Part shown: in pieces, positions 19,702-28,790 of the stretch
How positions within the stretch are numbered: the first letter of the stretch is position 1
Layout: every line of letters begins with the position of its first letter
Assembly (NCBI GenBank): GCA_025459265.1
Contig: JALOQX010000095.1
Span: 1 to 48,224, forward strand
Source of the DNA: Pirellulaceae bacterium
Lineage (GTDB): Bacteria; Planctomycetota; Planctomycetia; Pirellulales; Pirellulaceae
Length of the DNA stretch: 48,224 nt
Direction of reading: 5' to 3'
Program-made: the position numbers and the translations under genes
The notes under the pieces: model-generated
Database searches by the model: none
The model's input: only the letters and a program-made list of their open reading frames with translations
Told to the model about the DNA's origin: nothing

Positions 19702-21996
19702 ATGTCAATGTTACTGCCAGGTGCGGCGCGAATCGTCCACCGCATCCCGCTGGGACTCCTGCTGTGCGTGCTCGCGCCCGCGGCGGTCGCCGGCGACACG
19801 CCGCCGGGCGGAGCGGAGATTTACCAGCGATTGTGTGTGCGCTGCCACGGCGCTCAAGGTCAGGGTGTGCCCGGCCTATGCGATCGCCCGCTCCAGGGTG
19901 CCTACGAGCTGGCTGACCTGATCCAGATTGTGGACGAGTCCATGCCGGAGGACGATCCCGACCAGTGTCGCGGGGCCGACGCCGAATCCGTGGCGCGGTA
20001 CATCTTCGAGACGTTCTACGCCAGTTCGGTGCAAGACAGCGCGCGACCAGCGCGGATCGAACTGGCCCGCCTCACCGTCCGCCAGTACCAGCAGGCCGTG
20101 GCGGACCTGGTGGCGACGTTTCTGGGTGAAAGTGCCCGAAGCGACGAGCGGGGGTTGCGGGCGCGATACTACAACGCACCCCATTTCGCGCGCGACAAGT
20201 TGGTGCTCGAACGCGTTGAACCGCTGCTGGAGCAGGATTTCGGTCAAGCCAGCCCGGTTCCCGACTCGATCGATCCCGCGGAATTTGCCGCCCAGTGGCA
20301 GGGTGCGGTGTGGGCGGACGAGACGGGCGACTATGAGTTCACGGTCCGCACGCCCAACGGGGCGCGGCTGTTCGTCAACGATCTGCGGGAGCCCCTGCTG
20401 GATGCCTGGGTCGTGTCGGGCGACGTGACGCAGCATACGGTGACCGTTCGCCTGTTGGGTGGCCGCGCGTATCCGCTGCGAGTCGAGTTTGCCAAGACGA
20501 AGCCGCAGACCCACGCGTCCATGACGCTCCAGTGGCAACGTCCCCGCCACGCGCCTGAAGTTATTCCCGAACGTTGTCTGCTGCCGCACAGCGGGAGCCC
20601 GACGTTGGTCGTGACCACGCCGTTTCCGCCGGATGATCGGAGCACGGGTTATGAGCGCGGCACGAGCGTCTCGCGCGAATGGGATCAGGCCCAGACATTG
20701 GCGGCTGTGGAAGTGGCGAACTTCGTGGTCCCGCGATTGGCTCGACTGGCGGACGTGGGAGACGACGGCGACGCGCGCCGCGAGCGAATGGTGGATTTCT
20801 GCCAGCGGTTTGCCGAACGGGCGTTTCGACGGCCATTGACCGACGAGCAACGAGACTTCTTCGTGAACCGGCATTTCGCGGACCAGTATGCGTCGGAGGA
20901 AGCGGCAGTCAAACGCGTGGTGCTGTTGGTGCTGCTCTCGCCACGGTTCCTCTACGTCGATGCTGCCCATCCGGCGCTGGACGACTACGACGTCGCCTCG
21001 CGGTTGTCGTTTGGATTGTGGGACTCGCTGCCCGATGCCGCACTGCTGGACGCGGCCGCGCGCGGTGAACTGCGCACGCCCGAACAGGTCGCGCAGCACG
21101 CGCGCCGGATGCTCGACAACGATCGCACACGGGCCAAATTGCGGGCGTTCCTGCAGGCCTGGCTGAACATCGAGCATGTGGACCAGCTGGCCAAGGACCG
21201 GGAGCTGTTCGGTGAATTTGACGACGCCTTGGTGGGGAGCCTGCGCGACTCGCTCGACCTGTTTCTCACCGACGTCATCTGGCACGGCGACGGCGACTTT
21301 CGCCAGTTGCTGCGGGCCGACTACGGCTATGTCGACAACCGCATCGCGGCCTATTACGGGCTGCCGCAGGATGACGCGACAGAGTTCCGACGCGTCAGCC
21401 TCCCGCGCGACCAGTACGCGGGGATCCTGACGCACCCCTACCTGATGGCGCGCCTGGCATACCATAAGTCCAGTTCGCCGATCCACCGCGGTGTGTTCGT
21501 CGTGCGGAGTCTCTTGGGCCGGTTTCTCAAGCCACCGCCGATCGCGGTGGCCCCGGCGGATGAGGCGCTGGACCCGCAGCTGACCACCCGCGAGCGGGTG
21601 GCGCGGCAGACGAGCGAACCGACGTGCCAAACTTGCCACGGCCTGATCAACGCACTAGGATTTGCCTTCGAGCACTACGACGCGGTGGGAAAGTACCGGC
21701 TGCTCGAAAAGGACCAGCCGGTCAACGCGGCGGGTTCGTACACGGACCTGCAAGGGTCGCAAGTGGAATTCCGTGGCGCGCGGGAACTGGCCGAGTTCCT
21801 CGCGGCGAGTCCCGAGACGCACCGCTGTTTCGTGCGACAGTTGTTCCATTACGTCGTCAAGCAGCCGGTGACCGCCTACGAGCCGCAGGCGCTGGACGAG
21901 TTGCAGGAGTTGTTCCTGCGCTCCAACTGCAATATTCGCGAGCTATTGGTGGCGATCGTACAACGGTCGGCGCTGCAGACCGGCGGTGCCCTGTGA
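19702..21996 (+). CDS. DUF1592-family cytochrome c with PA14 domain
   Basis: 764-residue exported protein of the planctomycete-type DUF1587/1592/1588/1585 group. After a signal peptide comes a heme motif CVRCH (residues 45-49), the DUF1587 segment RLTVRQYQQAVADL, a PA14-like module (RARYYNAPHF and WADETGDYEFTVRTPNG), then DUF1595/DUF1592 (RVVLLVLLSPRFLYVD, SRLSFGLWDSLPDAALL) and DUF1588 (GILTHPYLMARLAYHKSSSP), with a second heme motif CQTCH at 642-646. ATG 19702 has CTGAAGG upstream; ATG 19672 is an in-frame alternative. The next gene is its usual DUF1552 partner. Function is unproven; a periplasmic redox or carbohydrate-binding role is assumed for the family. Confidence 0.92.
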   Translation: MSMLLPGAARIVHRIPLGLLLCVLAPAAVAGDTPPGGAEIYQRLCVRCHGAQGQGVPGLCDRPLQGAYELADLIQIVDESMPEDDPDQCRGADAESVARYIFETFYASSVQDSARPARIELARLTVRQYQQAVADLVATFLGESARSDERGLRARYYNAPHFARDKLVLERVEPLLEQDFGQASPVPDSIDPAEFAAQWQGAVWADETGDYEFTVRTPNGARLFVNDLREPLLDAWVVSGDVTQHTVTVRLLGGRAYPLRVEFAKTKPQTHASMTLQWQRPRHAPEVIPERCLLPHSGSPTLVVTTPFPPDDRSTGYERGTSVSREWDQAQTLAAVEVANFVVPRLARLADVGDDGDARRERMVDFCQRFAERAFRRPLTDEQRDFFVNRHFADQYASEEAAVKRVVLLVLLSPRFLYVDAAHPALDDYDVASRLSFGLWDSLPDAALLDAAARGELRTPEQVAQHARRMLDNDRTRAKLRAFLQAWLNIEHVDQLAKDRELFGEFDDALVGSLRDSLDLFLTDVIWHGDGDFRQLLRADYGYVDNRIAAYYGLPQDDATEFRRVSLPRDQYAGILTHPYLMARLAYHKSSSPIHRGVFVVRSLLGRFLKPPPIAVAPADEALDPQLTTRERVARQTSEPTCQTCHGLINALGFAFEHYDAVGKYRLLEKDQPVNAAGSYTDLQGSQVEFRGARELAEFLAASPETHRCFVRQLFHYVVKQPVTAYEPQALDELQELFLRSNCNIRELLVAIVQRSALQTGGAL

Positions 21997-22014
21997 ACAG
22001 GAGGATGCGGAAGA

Positions 22015-23334
22015 ATGACGCGTAAGCGTACACGGCGCGAGTTCATCCGAGATTTGGGGCTGTCGGCAGCCGCCACACCGTTCATCTGGAACCTGCCCAG
22101 CCTGGGCTACGCCCAGTCGCCGGTGCCCAAGCAACGGCTGATCCTCGTGTTCAGCCCGAACGGCGTCGTGCCCGAGCACTTCTGGCCGGCGGAGACGGGT
22201 GACCAGTTCACGCTGCCTGCCATCCTCAAACCACTCGAGCCGTATCGCGATCGCCTGCTGACGTTGCACGGAGTCTGCAACAAGGTCCGGGGTGATGGCG
22301 ACAGCCATATGCGGGGCATGAGCTGCCTGTTGACCGGCATCGAGCTCTTCCCGGGCAACATCCAGGGTGGTTCCGATACGCCGGCCGGTTGGGCCAGCGG
22401 CCTCTCGATCGACCAGGAAATCCGCAACTTCTTGCAGGCGCGGCCGGCTGACCGCACCCGGTTCGGATCCCTGGAACTGGGCCTGGTCGTACCCCATCGC
22501 GCCGATCCCTGGACACGCTGGGTCTTCGCCGGACCCAACAAACCGGTAGCCCCGGTCGATGATCCCTATCAGACCTTTGAGAGACTCTATGGTCGCCTCC
22601 AGGATCAGGAAACGTTGACCTCGATTCTGGATGACGTGCGCGAAGACCTGCAGAAGGTGCGCCGTGTGGCCAACGCCGACGACCAGGCGATGCTGCAGGA
22701 ACACGAGTCGTTCGTGGCGGCCATGGAAGACCAGCTGCGGGAGGCGCGGCAGGTGGAAGAGCTGGCCGATCCGCCGCGGTTGGAACCGGGTGTCAAGAAC
22801 ACGAACGACAATCTGCCGCAGCTGAGCCGGATGCAGATCGATCTGTTGGTTCGGAGTCTGGTCTGCGACTGGACGCGGATCGCGACGCTCCAATACACCA
22901 ATTCCGTCGGGCAGGCGCGGATGCGCTGGCTGGAGATCGAAGAGTCTCATCACGACCTCTCACACGAACCGGACAGCAATGCGGCCGCGCAGGAGAAGCT
23001 GACCAAGATCAACACCTGGTATTGCGAGCAGGTGGCATACCTGGTCGAGCGGCTGGCCGCCACACCCGAACCGGGCGGGAGTGGCTCGTTGCTCGACAAC
23101 ACCCTGGTCGTCTGGACGAACGAGCTGGGGAAAGGCAATTCGCATACGCTCAATGACATCCCGTTCGTCTGTGTCGGCAACGGGCTCGGGTTCCGCATGG
23201 GCCGAGCGCTGCGGTACGATCACGCGACGCACAATCGACTGCTCCTGGCGCTGGCCCACGGTTTCGGGCACCACCTGGAGACGTTTGGCAAACCCGAACT
23301 GTGCGAGGGGGGCGTCCTGCCCGACCTCGTGTAG
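22015..23334 (+). CDS. DUF1552 family protein
   Basis: 439 residues. The N-terminus ([12 protein letters not shown]) resembles a Tat signal. Typical DUF1552 stretches are [47 protein letters not shown] and [19 protein letters not shown]. The domain is related to the alkaline-phosphatase-like superfamily in family descriptions, but no catalytic set is clear to me. The start has AACAGGAGG upstream, 18 bases after the DUF1592 stop, so the two are in one operon. The pair is characteristic of planctomycetes; the activity is unknown. Confidence 0.93.
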   Translation: MTRKRTRREFIRDLGLSAAATPFIWNLPSLGYAQSPVPKQRLILVFSPNGVVPEHFWPAETGDQFTLPAILKPLEPYRDRLLTLHGVCNKVRGDGDSHMRGMSCLLTGIELFPGNIQGGSDTPAGWASGLSIDQEIRNFLQARPADRTRFGSLELGLVVPHRADPWTRWVFAGPNKPVAPVDDPYQTFERLYGRLQDQETLTSILDDVREDLQKVRRVANADDQAMLQEHESFVAAMEDQLREARQVEELADPPRLEPGVKNTNDNLPQLSRMQIDLLVRSLVCDWTRIATLQYTNSVGQARMRWLEIEESHHDLSHEPDSNAAAQEKLTKINTWYCEQVAYLVERLAATPEPGGSGSLLDNTLVVWTNELGKGNSHTLNDIPFVCVGNGLGFRMGRALRYDHATHNRLLLALAHGFGHHLETFGKPELCEGGVLPDLV

Positions 23335-23347
23335 AGGAGAGACTGGC

Positions 23348-23659
23348 ATGTATCGCTTGACGGTACTCTACGGACACCCGGACGATCCGGAGGCCTTTCA
23401 GCGGTACTATCATGACGTGCACATCCCGCTGGCCCGCAAGATGAAAGGCTTGAAGGGTTGGACGATCGGCCTGTGCGAGGCGACCGAGCCGGGTGCGCGG
23501 CCGCCCTTCTACATGATTGTCGGGCTGTTTGCCGAGTCGCGTGAGGCGCTGGAAGCAATTCTCGCCTCACCGGAAGGTCAGGCGGCGGTGGCGGACGTGC
23601 CGAACTTCGCCACCGGCGGCGCGCAGTTCATGTACGACGACGAACAGGTGCTGATTTAG
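23348..23659 (+). CDS. EthD-like small protein
   Basis: 103 residues of the dimeric alpha-beta barrel fold: YRLTVLYGHPDDPEAFQRYY, then HDVHIPLARKMKGLKG (the conserved HxxHxP-type turn) and PNFATGGAQFMYDDEQVLI at the C-terminus. EthD relatives occur in several degradation pathways; the substrate here is unknown. GAGGAGAG just before ATG 23348 and a 13-base gap after the DUF1552 stop support one operon. Its stop faces the stop of the rhamnosidase gene with only four bases between. Confidence 0.88.
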   Translation: MYRLTVLYGHPDDPEAFQRYYHDVHIPLARKMKGLKGWTIGLCEATEPGARPPFYMIVGLFAESREALEAILASPEGQAAVADVPNFATGGAQFMYDDEQVLI

Positions 23660-23663
23660 TCAA

Positions 23664-26633
23664 CTACTTCGCCACCTCCGACGTGCGGTACTGCGCAGTT
23701 GCTGTGCCCAGGGCCGCAGGTGACAAGAAGTGGTAAGTGCCCGAGCCGACCCGCAACACGATTTGCGTGGGTTCCGTGCGTTCCACGGACACCCCCTCGG
23801 CCTCGGCCAGCGGGCGGCCACTCTCACGCACCTGCGCGGCGAACCGCCACGGCAGATACACGGTGGCGGTCGTGTTGGCCGGAATCGTGACCTCCAGCTC
23901 AAAATCCTGTCCCTTGACCCGCCAGTGGCTGACGATTTGACCATGTTGGCACGTGTGCGCCGCCTTGACCCAGTCGATTGCCGGGCGCTCGGCATTGCTC
24001 CCTGGCGTGGGCGGTTGCGGCCGGATCGTGATGTGTTGAAAGCCGGGTGTGGCGGACTCGATGCCGGCCAGCGTGCGGAACATCCACTCGCAGACCGCCC
24101 CGAAGGCATAGTGGGCGAACGAATTCATGGCGGCGTTGTGGCGCCCGAAGCCGTCCTCTTTGGTGTAACTGTCCCAGCGCTCCCAGATGGTCGTCGCCCC
24201 CTGCTCGACCTCGTAGCCCCAGGACGGGAAGGCGCGGCTCTGAAACAGGAATACGGCCAGGTCATGTTGGCCGACAGCCGTCAGCACGGGCAGGAGCGGA
24301 CGCGTGCCAAGGAACCCGGTCGACATGCGGGTCCCGTTCTGCTGGATCATGGCGGCCAGTTTCTGTCCTGTCTTCGCGCGCAGGGGTTCGGGAATCAGAT
24401 CGGCGAACAGTGCCAGCGCGTACGCCGTCTGCGTATCGACCGTCAGGGTGCCGTCGTCACGCAGGTATTTTTTTCCGAACGCCTGCTTGGTCCGCGCGAA
24501 CTGGGCGGCATACGCCGTCGCCTCATCCGCTTTTCCGATCGCCGCGGCCATGTCGGCCATGAGCCGCGCGGAGATGGCGAAGTAGATGGTGTCGATGTAA
24601 TCGAGCGGTGTGGCGGCGCCTTGCGCCAGCCAATCGCCCCACTCGTTGCCGTGTGCGATGCCCAGGTCGTCCCGACTGGTTCGCTGGCGCCAGGCGAGGA
24701 ACCGCGTCATCGGTTCCCAGCACGCCTCGATGACCCGTGTATCGCCATAGGCCTGCCAGATCGTCCAGGGGCAGATCACACCGGCGTCGGCCCAGGCGGT
24801 GCCGAAATCCCAGCCGTGCTGAAACGGAAACGGCGCGTAGCCGGGAAACGCCCCGCTGGGCCGCTGGGATTCCATCAGTTCGCGGAGCCACTTGGTGTAG
24901 AAGGCGGCGACATCGGCGTTGAGGGCCGCGGTGCCGACATACACCTGCGCATCGCCGGTCCACCCCATCCGCTCGTCACGCTGCGGGCAATCGGTGGGCA
25001 GGTCGATGAAGTTCGCGCGCTGCGTGTAGACCACGTTCTGGAAGAGTCGATCGACCATCGGGTCGGAGCAGGTGAAATCGCTTGCCAGGGGTGTGTCGCT
25101 GTGGAGCACGAGCCCGGTCAGACGCGGCTCGGCCGCCAACGGACTCGCGCCTTCCACCGCCAACTCGACATATTGGAACCCGTGGAAAGTGAATCGGGGG
25201 ATGTAGGTTTCTCCCTGGGGGTCGCCCCGCAACACGTAATGATCGGTCGCCCGGGCTTTGCGCAGGTTCTCGGTCATCAGGCGGCCGTCAGGGTAGAGCA
25301 TCTCGCCGTAGCGCAGCCGTACGACTTGTCCGGCTGATCCGCGGACTTCCAGGCGGATTGTTCCCGCGATGTTCTGTCCCAGGTTGAAGAGGTACTGTCC
25401 CGGTCCGACGGAACGCACCTCGACCGGCGCGATTTCCTGCGTCACCCGCACGGGCACGCCGGGAAACGCTTCCAGCTTCGGCCGCGCGAAACCGAGGTCC
25501 ACGTCCCGCCCGCGCACCTCGGGGCCCGTACCGGGCGGCTCGGGATTCGCAAATTCGTAGAACGTGGCCTGGGGGTGCCCGTTGTCGCGCGCCGCAACGG
25601 CCGCGTCCCACGCTTGATCATCGAAACCTGGTTTCGACCAGTCCGGCAACTCGCGGCGCGCGTCGTACCGCTCGCCCATCAGCAGGTCCGCCTCCTGGAT
25701 GGGACCGTCGCCTGTGACCTTCCACGATGCGTCGGTCACAACCAGCTGCCGGGTTCCGTCGGCGTACTCGATTTCCAGTTGCGCCATGATGGCGGGCGTC
25801 TTGCCGTAGGTGTACCGTCCGATCCGCTCCGTACCAATACCGGTGAGCAACCCGAATCCGACGTAGCCGCTATACCAGCCGTCCGCCACCCAGGCTCCCA
25901 GCGCATTGTCGCCCGCGGCCACCAGGGACGTGACATCGTACGCGCGGTAGTAGGCACGCTGTCGATAGTCGGTCCAGCCGGGAGCGAACCAGGCGTCGCC
26001 GACGCGTTGTCCATTGAGATAAAGTTCGTAGATGCCCAGGGCCGTCGCATAGACCGTAGCGCGCGCAATCGGCCGCGACTGCGCCGCAAATCCCTTGCGG
26101 TACTGCCGCGCCGGTGGCAAGAAGAGCGCATTGGGATCCCGGAACACAGGCGTCTCGTCGCGGTAGCTGATATATTCCGCCTGCCAGTCGGCATCGGAGA
26201 GCAGTCCCATCGTCCACTGCGCGACGCTCGATTCGAGTGGCTCAGCACCGGCGGCCGGCACCCAGACGAGGACTTTCCAGTAGCAGCGCATGCGGGACGG
26301 GAGCGGTTGTCCGGCATATGCAATCTGCGTCGTCGCATCGCTCGTGACCTGGCCGGAGTCCCAGAGATCCACCTTGCCTTCGACCAGGCGATCCGGCGCC
26401 GTAGCCACCAGAATCCGATACGCCGTCTGCTTCACCCCACGCAGCTCGGACTCGATCCGCCAGCTTAATCGCGGGTGAGGGTGATCGACGCACAGCGGGT
26501 CGACCAGGTATTCACAACGCAGGTGCGTCACTTCGACCGGTGCAGCGTGGCTCGGTGCAATCCCCGTGGACCAGATGCCGCACATTGCGACCAACAACGG
26601 CCATGTTCGATCGGTTCGTCTTGGACAACTCAT
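23664..26633 (-). CDS. Alpha-L-rhamnosidase (GH78)
   Basis: 989 residues. ATG 26633 has GGGAG seven bases upstream and begins a signal peptide of about 31 residues ending in APSHAAP. Then come the Ig-like and beta domains of GH78 (LRCEYLVDPLCVDHPHPRLS, AYRILVATAP, KGFAAQSRPIARATVYATAL, GELYLNGQRVGDAWFAPGWT-like text), and the (alpha/alpha)6 catalytic domain with the hallmark DLPTDCPQRDERMGWTGDA near residues 546-560. It removes terminal L-rhamnose from plant or algal polysaccharide or glycoside. It is the only minus-strand gene of this block and converges on the EthD gene. Secreted or periplasmic action is likely. Confidence 0.95.
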   Translation of the reverse strand: MSCPRRTDRTWPLLVAMCGIWSTGIAPSHAAPVEVTHLRCEYLVDPLCVDHPHPRLSWRIESELRGVKQTAYRILVATAPDRLVEGKVDLWDSGQVTSDATTQIAYAGQPLPSRMRCYWKVLVWVPAAGAEPLESSVAQWTMGLLSDADWQAEYISYRDETPVFRDPNALFLPPARQYRKGFAAQSRPIARATVYATALGIYELYLNGQRVGDAWFAPGWTDYRQRAYYRAYDVTSLVAAGDNALGAWVADGWYSGYVGFGLLTGIGTERIGRYTYGKTPAIMAQLEIEYADGTRQLVVTDASWKVTGDGPIQEADLLMGERYDARRELPDWSKPGFDDQAWDAAVAARDNGHPQATFYEFANPEPPGTGPEVRGRDVDLGFARPKLEAFPGVPVRVTQEIAPVEVRSVGPGQYLFNLGQNIAGTIRLEVRGSAGQVVRLRYGEMLYPDGRLMTENLRKARATDHYVLRGDPQGETYIPRFTFHGFQYVELAVEGASPLAAEPRLTGLVLHSDTPLASDFTCSDPMVDRLFQNVVYTQRANFIDLPTDCPQRDERMGWTGDAQVYVGTAALNADVAAFYTKWLRELMESQRPSGAFPGYAPFPFQHGWDFGTAWADAGVICPWTIWQAYGDTRVIEACWEPMTRFLAWRQRTSRDDLGIAHGNEWGDWLAQGAATPLDYIDTIYFAISARLMADMAAAIGKADEATAYAAQFARTKQAFGKKYLRDDGTLTVDTQTAYALALFADLIPEPLRAKTGQKLAAMIQQNGTRMSTGFLGTRPLLPVLTAVGQHDLAVFLFQSRAFPSWGYEVEQGATTIWERWDSYTKEDGFGRHNAAMNSFAHYAFGAVCEWMFRTLAGIESATPGFQHITIRPQPPTPGSNAERPAIDWVKAAHTCQHGQIVSHWRVKGQDFELEVTIPANTTATVYLPWRFAAQVRESGRPLAEAEGVSVERTEPTQIVLRVGSGTYHFLSPAALGTATAQYRTSEVAK

Positions 26634-26863
26634 CGCAGAACTCCCTGGAGACCCCACTGACATCGGCTGAGTCTGGTGTCGGTTAGCGAAGCACAACGGT
26701 CACGCGGGTGCATGCTCCCCAAGACACCGTCTGACAGGCTCGATTGTAACACGACGCGATCTGAGAGCGGAGCATACGACGGCGGTGTGCCGAGCTGACA
26801 TCCGGAAGACCGAGATCCAGGCCAGCGGACCGAGAGCCAGACAGACCGAGATCCCGAGATCCC

Positions 26864-27122
26864 CGAGATCCAGACAGGCTGGTTTTGTGCTGTGGGGTGG
26901 GTTGGCGATTGCGCCCGGTGTGTTCGACTTTCCGCCGCCGTCTGCCGCCGATTGTGGCGGCCTCGGCCGAACACGGGTTGCGTGGAGGCGTTGGGACTCG
27001 GCCGCCGGGAGTGTGGTGGAGGTCGGCCGTAGCCGATGATCTTCTTCCCCCCGGTGACAAGCACCGGGGGGCCGTTCCGCTTGCCCATCGGCTCGCCCGA
27101 TGGGGAGCCCAGATCATCGGCT
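26864..27122. repeat. Dispersed 259-bp palindromic repeat, copy A
   Basis: Nearly identical, with no net indel, to 31455-31713. It carries nested hairpins: an outer 14-base inverted repeat GTAGCCGATGATCT (27029-27042) / AGATCATCGGCTAC (27111-27124), a 10-base stem CCCCCCGGTG/CACCGGGGGG with five-base loop, and CCCATCGG/CCGATGGG with a short loop. The outer pair encloses two inner hairpins, so single strands could form a clover-like structure. It lies in non-coding DNA; upstream bases 26634-26863 hold only a CCGAGATCC-rich stretch. Confidence 0.9.
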
Positions 27123-27340
27123 ACGCAGGACGCGCTGGCGCGCACCCTCCGCTCCCCCATCGGCTCGCCCGATGGGGAGCCCAGATCATCGGCTACGCAG
27201 GACACGCTGGCGCGCACCCTCCGCTCCCCCATCGGCTTGCCCGATGGGGAGCCCAGATCATCGGCTACGCAGGACGCGCTGGCGCGCACCCTCCGCTCCC
27301 CCATCGGCTTGCCCGATGGGGAGCCCAGATCATCGGCTAC
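27084..27340. repeat. 72-bp tandem repeat, four copies
   Basis: Units beginning CCCATCGG start at 27084, 27156, 27228 and 27300, exactly 72 bases apart, differing at few positions. Each has the CCCATCGG/CCGATGGG hairpin and ATCATCGGCTACGCAGGA. They are an expansion of the right end of the 259-bp repeat. Frames across it on either strand read as repetitive peptides, which I treat as artefacts. Confidence 0.9.
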
Positions 27341-27360
27341 GCGGACACTCATTCATCGCA

Positions 27361-27463
27361 CATCCTGCGAATCCTGTTAATCCTGTCTGAGATCTGGAAT
27401 GCGCGACGATTGTGTTGGGCTAACAGGATCAACTTTGGACAGGATGAACAGGATGAACAGGAT
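27361..27463. repeat. Inverted CAGGAT-type repeat pair
   Basis: Left arm (27361-27388) has ATCCTG repeated in 11-12-base steps; right arm (27421-27463) has CAGGATGAACAGGATGAACA. They face each other with about 30 bases between, and could pair. Such arrays are common in planctomycete intergenic DNA. Bases 27464-27759 show no recognisable gene; frames there are unconvincing. Confidence 0.75.
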
Positions 27464-27759
27464 CGGAGCTATCGTTGTCCGACAGAGCTTGTCCGCGTGT
27501 TCGTGCGACGGCGGGCCGCAATACTCTCGAATGCCACCGGCCTGTCCGGTGGATCGTTACGGTCGCTGCTCCACACGCGCAAGCGCGCGGACTCACGGTT
27601 GGTCGATGTGGAATGGTGGTGGAGGCTGTTCGACGGGCAACGAAACGCGGAAGCCAAACAAGATATTTCAGCTGGGAAGAACCAGCAGAAGGACTTTCTT
27701 GCTCAATTGGCGTCGGACTCTGGCCGACTTCGGTTGGGCCACGAAAGCTGCCATCTGGG

Positions 27760-27912
27760 GTACCACCCGAAGTTGAAAGCACGCTATCACGCATTGATAC
27801 CGGTGGTAAATTCCCTCACAGAAACGACGGCTCGATTTTTCAGAACAGAGAGGGGCTTCTGCCGACGAGGCCTCCAGGGTACTACAGGGAGTATGTTCAT
27901 CCTACGCCCGGC
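27760..27912 (+). pseudogene. Fragment of a guanyl-specific ribonuclease (RNase Sa/T1-like) toxin domain
   Basis: About 51 codons in one frame read VPPEVESTLSRIDTGGKF, then PHRNDGSIFQNREGLLP and PPGYYREYVHPTPG. This resembles microbial guanyl-specific RNases such as RNase Sa (PFPYSQDGVVFQNRE and YYHEYTVITPG). The glutamate of YREY matches the catalytic base; the later Arg and His of the active site are absent because similarity stops and dispersed-repeat sequence begins. No start codon or upstream domain is linked in frame. It is probably the relic of a polymorphic toxin tip. Confidence 0.7.
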
Positions 27913-28008
27913 TGGGTGGCTGGGGACGAGCGCAGCGAGCCCCCAGCTCGCGACGGTGGATGGTCCGTCGCCGACTCGCGCGTGCTCTCCACGGCCATCC
28001 AAGAGAGC

Positions 28009-28556
28009 TGCGCGAGCTCATTATCTTGGACGATAGCGGGCAGTACGAGCATCAGCAGGGGGACGGTTGGCAGCTCGTGTCGATTCCCAGGCGTTTTCGG
28101 TCGCTCGGTGAAAAGCGGAACGCCTGTGCGGCGTTGGCATCTGCAGACGCCGAGGGATTCCTGGTGGCCGACGATGACGACATCTACCTGCCGCACTGGT
28201 TTCGCACGCAGGCCCAGGCCCTGCAGCGAGCCGATTGGTCACGGCCAGGGCTCGTACTCCTGGAAGACGGCGACGGACTCCGCGAATCCGAAAGTGAGGG
28301 ACTCTACTACGGCGGCTGGGCCTTTCGACGCGAGGCGATCTGCCGCGTGCGTGGCTACGGTCCGCATAACAACGGCGAGGACCAGGAACTCGCCGGTAGA
28401 TTGCACGAGGCCGGTCTGAAGTCCTGCGACCCGTGTTCGTTCGCCCAGCCGTTCTACATTTACCGTTACGACAATTGCAGTTACCATCTCAGCTACATGG
28501 ATGACGGGGGCAACTGCCGAGCCATGTTCTGCCATAGCGAGTGTACCGCGACTTGA
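28009..28556 (+). pseudogene. 5'-truncated glycosyltransferase family 2-like fragment
   Basis: The convincing part begins at RELIILDDSGQYEHQQ and continues through LGEKRNACAALASADAEG, the acidic motif VADDDDIYLPHW and the GEDQELAGRL motif (catalytic-base type ED). The usual N-terminal strand of a GT-A fold is missing; the open frame extends to 27960 only through dispersed-repeat sequence. The frame stops at 28556 just after CHSECTAT, but a neighbouring frame continues with YRDLIAEHRG and ILWPYPIDPCP, so a frameshift is likely. Non-functional as it stands. Confidence 0.72.
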
Positions 28557-28790
28557 TCGCTGAGCATCGCGGATCCACCAACCAGTCGCCCATCATCCTG
28601 TGGCCTTACCCGATCGATCCCTGCCCCGTGAGCCGCTCCCCGACGAATATGACCTATTGATCTACGCCAAGAACGGTCACCGCCCCATGCTGCTGGAGCA
28701 TTTGGCCGAGCAGTTTCCCCGTCACATCCAGATCCACTACGGCCCGTATCATCGCGACCAGCTCTTCGAAGCCGCCCCTAAGTCCGCTAT
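28554..28790 (+). pseudogene. Frameshifted continuation of glycosyltransferase-like coding sequence
   Basis: In the next frame, RDLIAEHRG and PIILWPYPIDPCP are readable up to about 28620, after which a second shift leads into REPLPDEYDLLIYAKNG and LAEQFPRHIQIHYGPYHRDQ (about 28621-28780). The two pieces look like successive parts of one glycosyltransferase-type protein. The second part is fused in frame to a recombinase (see next entry). Frameshifts are judged by continuity of sense only. Confidence 0.5.

Noticed and set aside
27084..27340. Possible CRISPR array in the 72-bp repeats
   Set aside because: The units are contiguous and nearly identical over their whole 72 bases, so there are no variable spacers, and no cas gene is nearby.
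26630..28036. Frames of 240-380 codons on both strands across the repeat region
   Set aside because: They consist of repeated 24-residue blocks generated by the 72-bp repeat and joins through dispersed repeats; no start signal.
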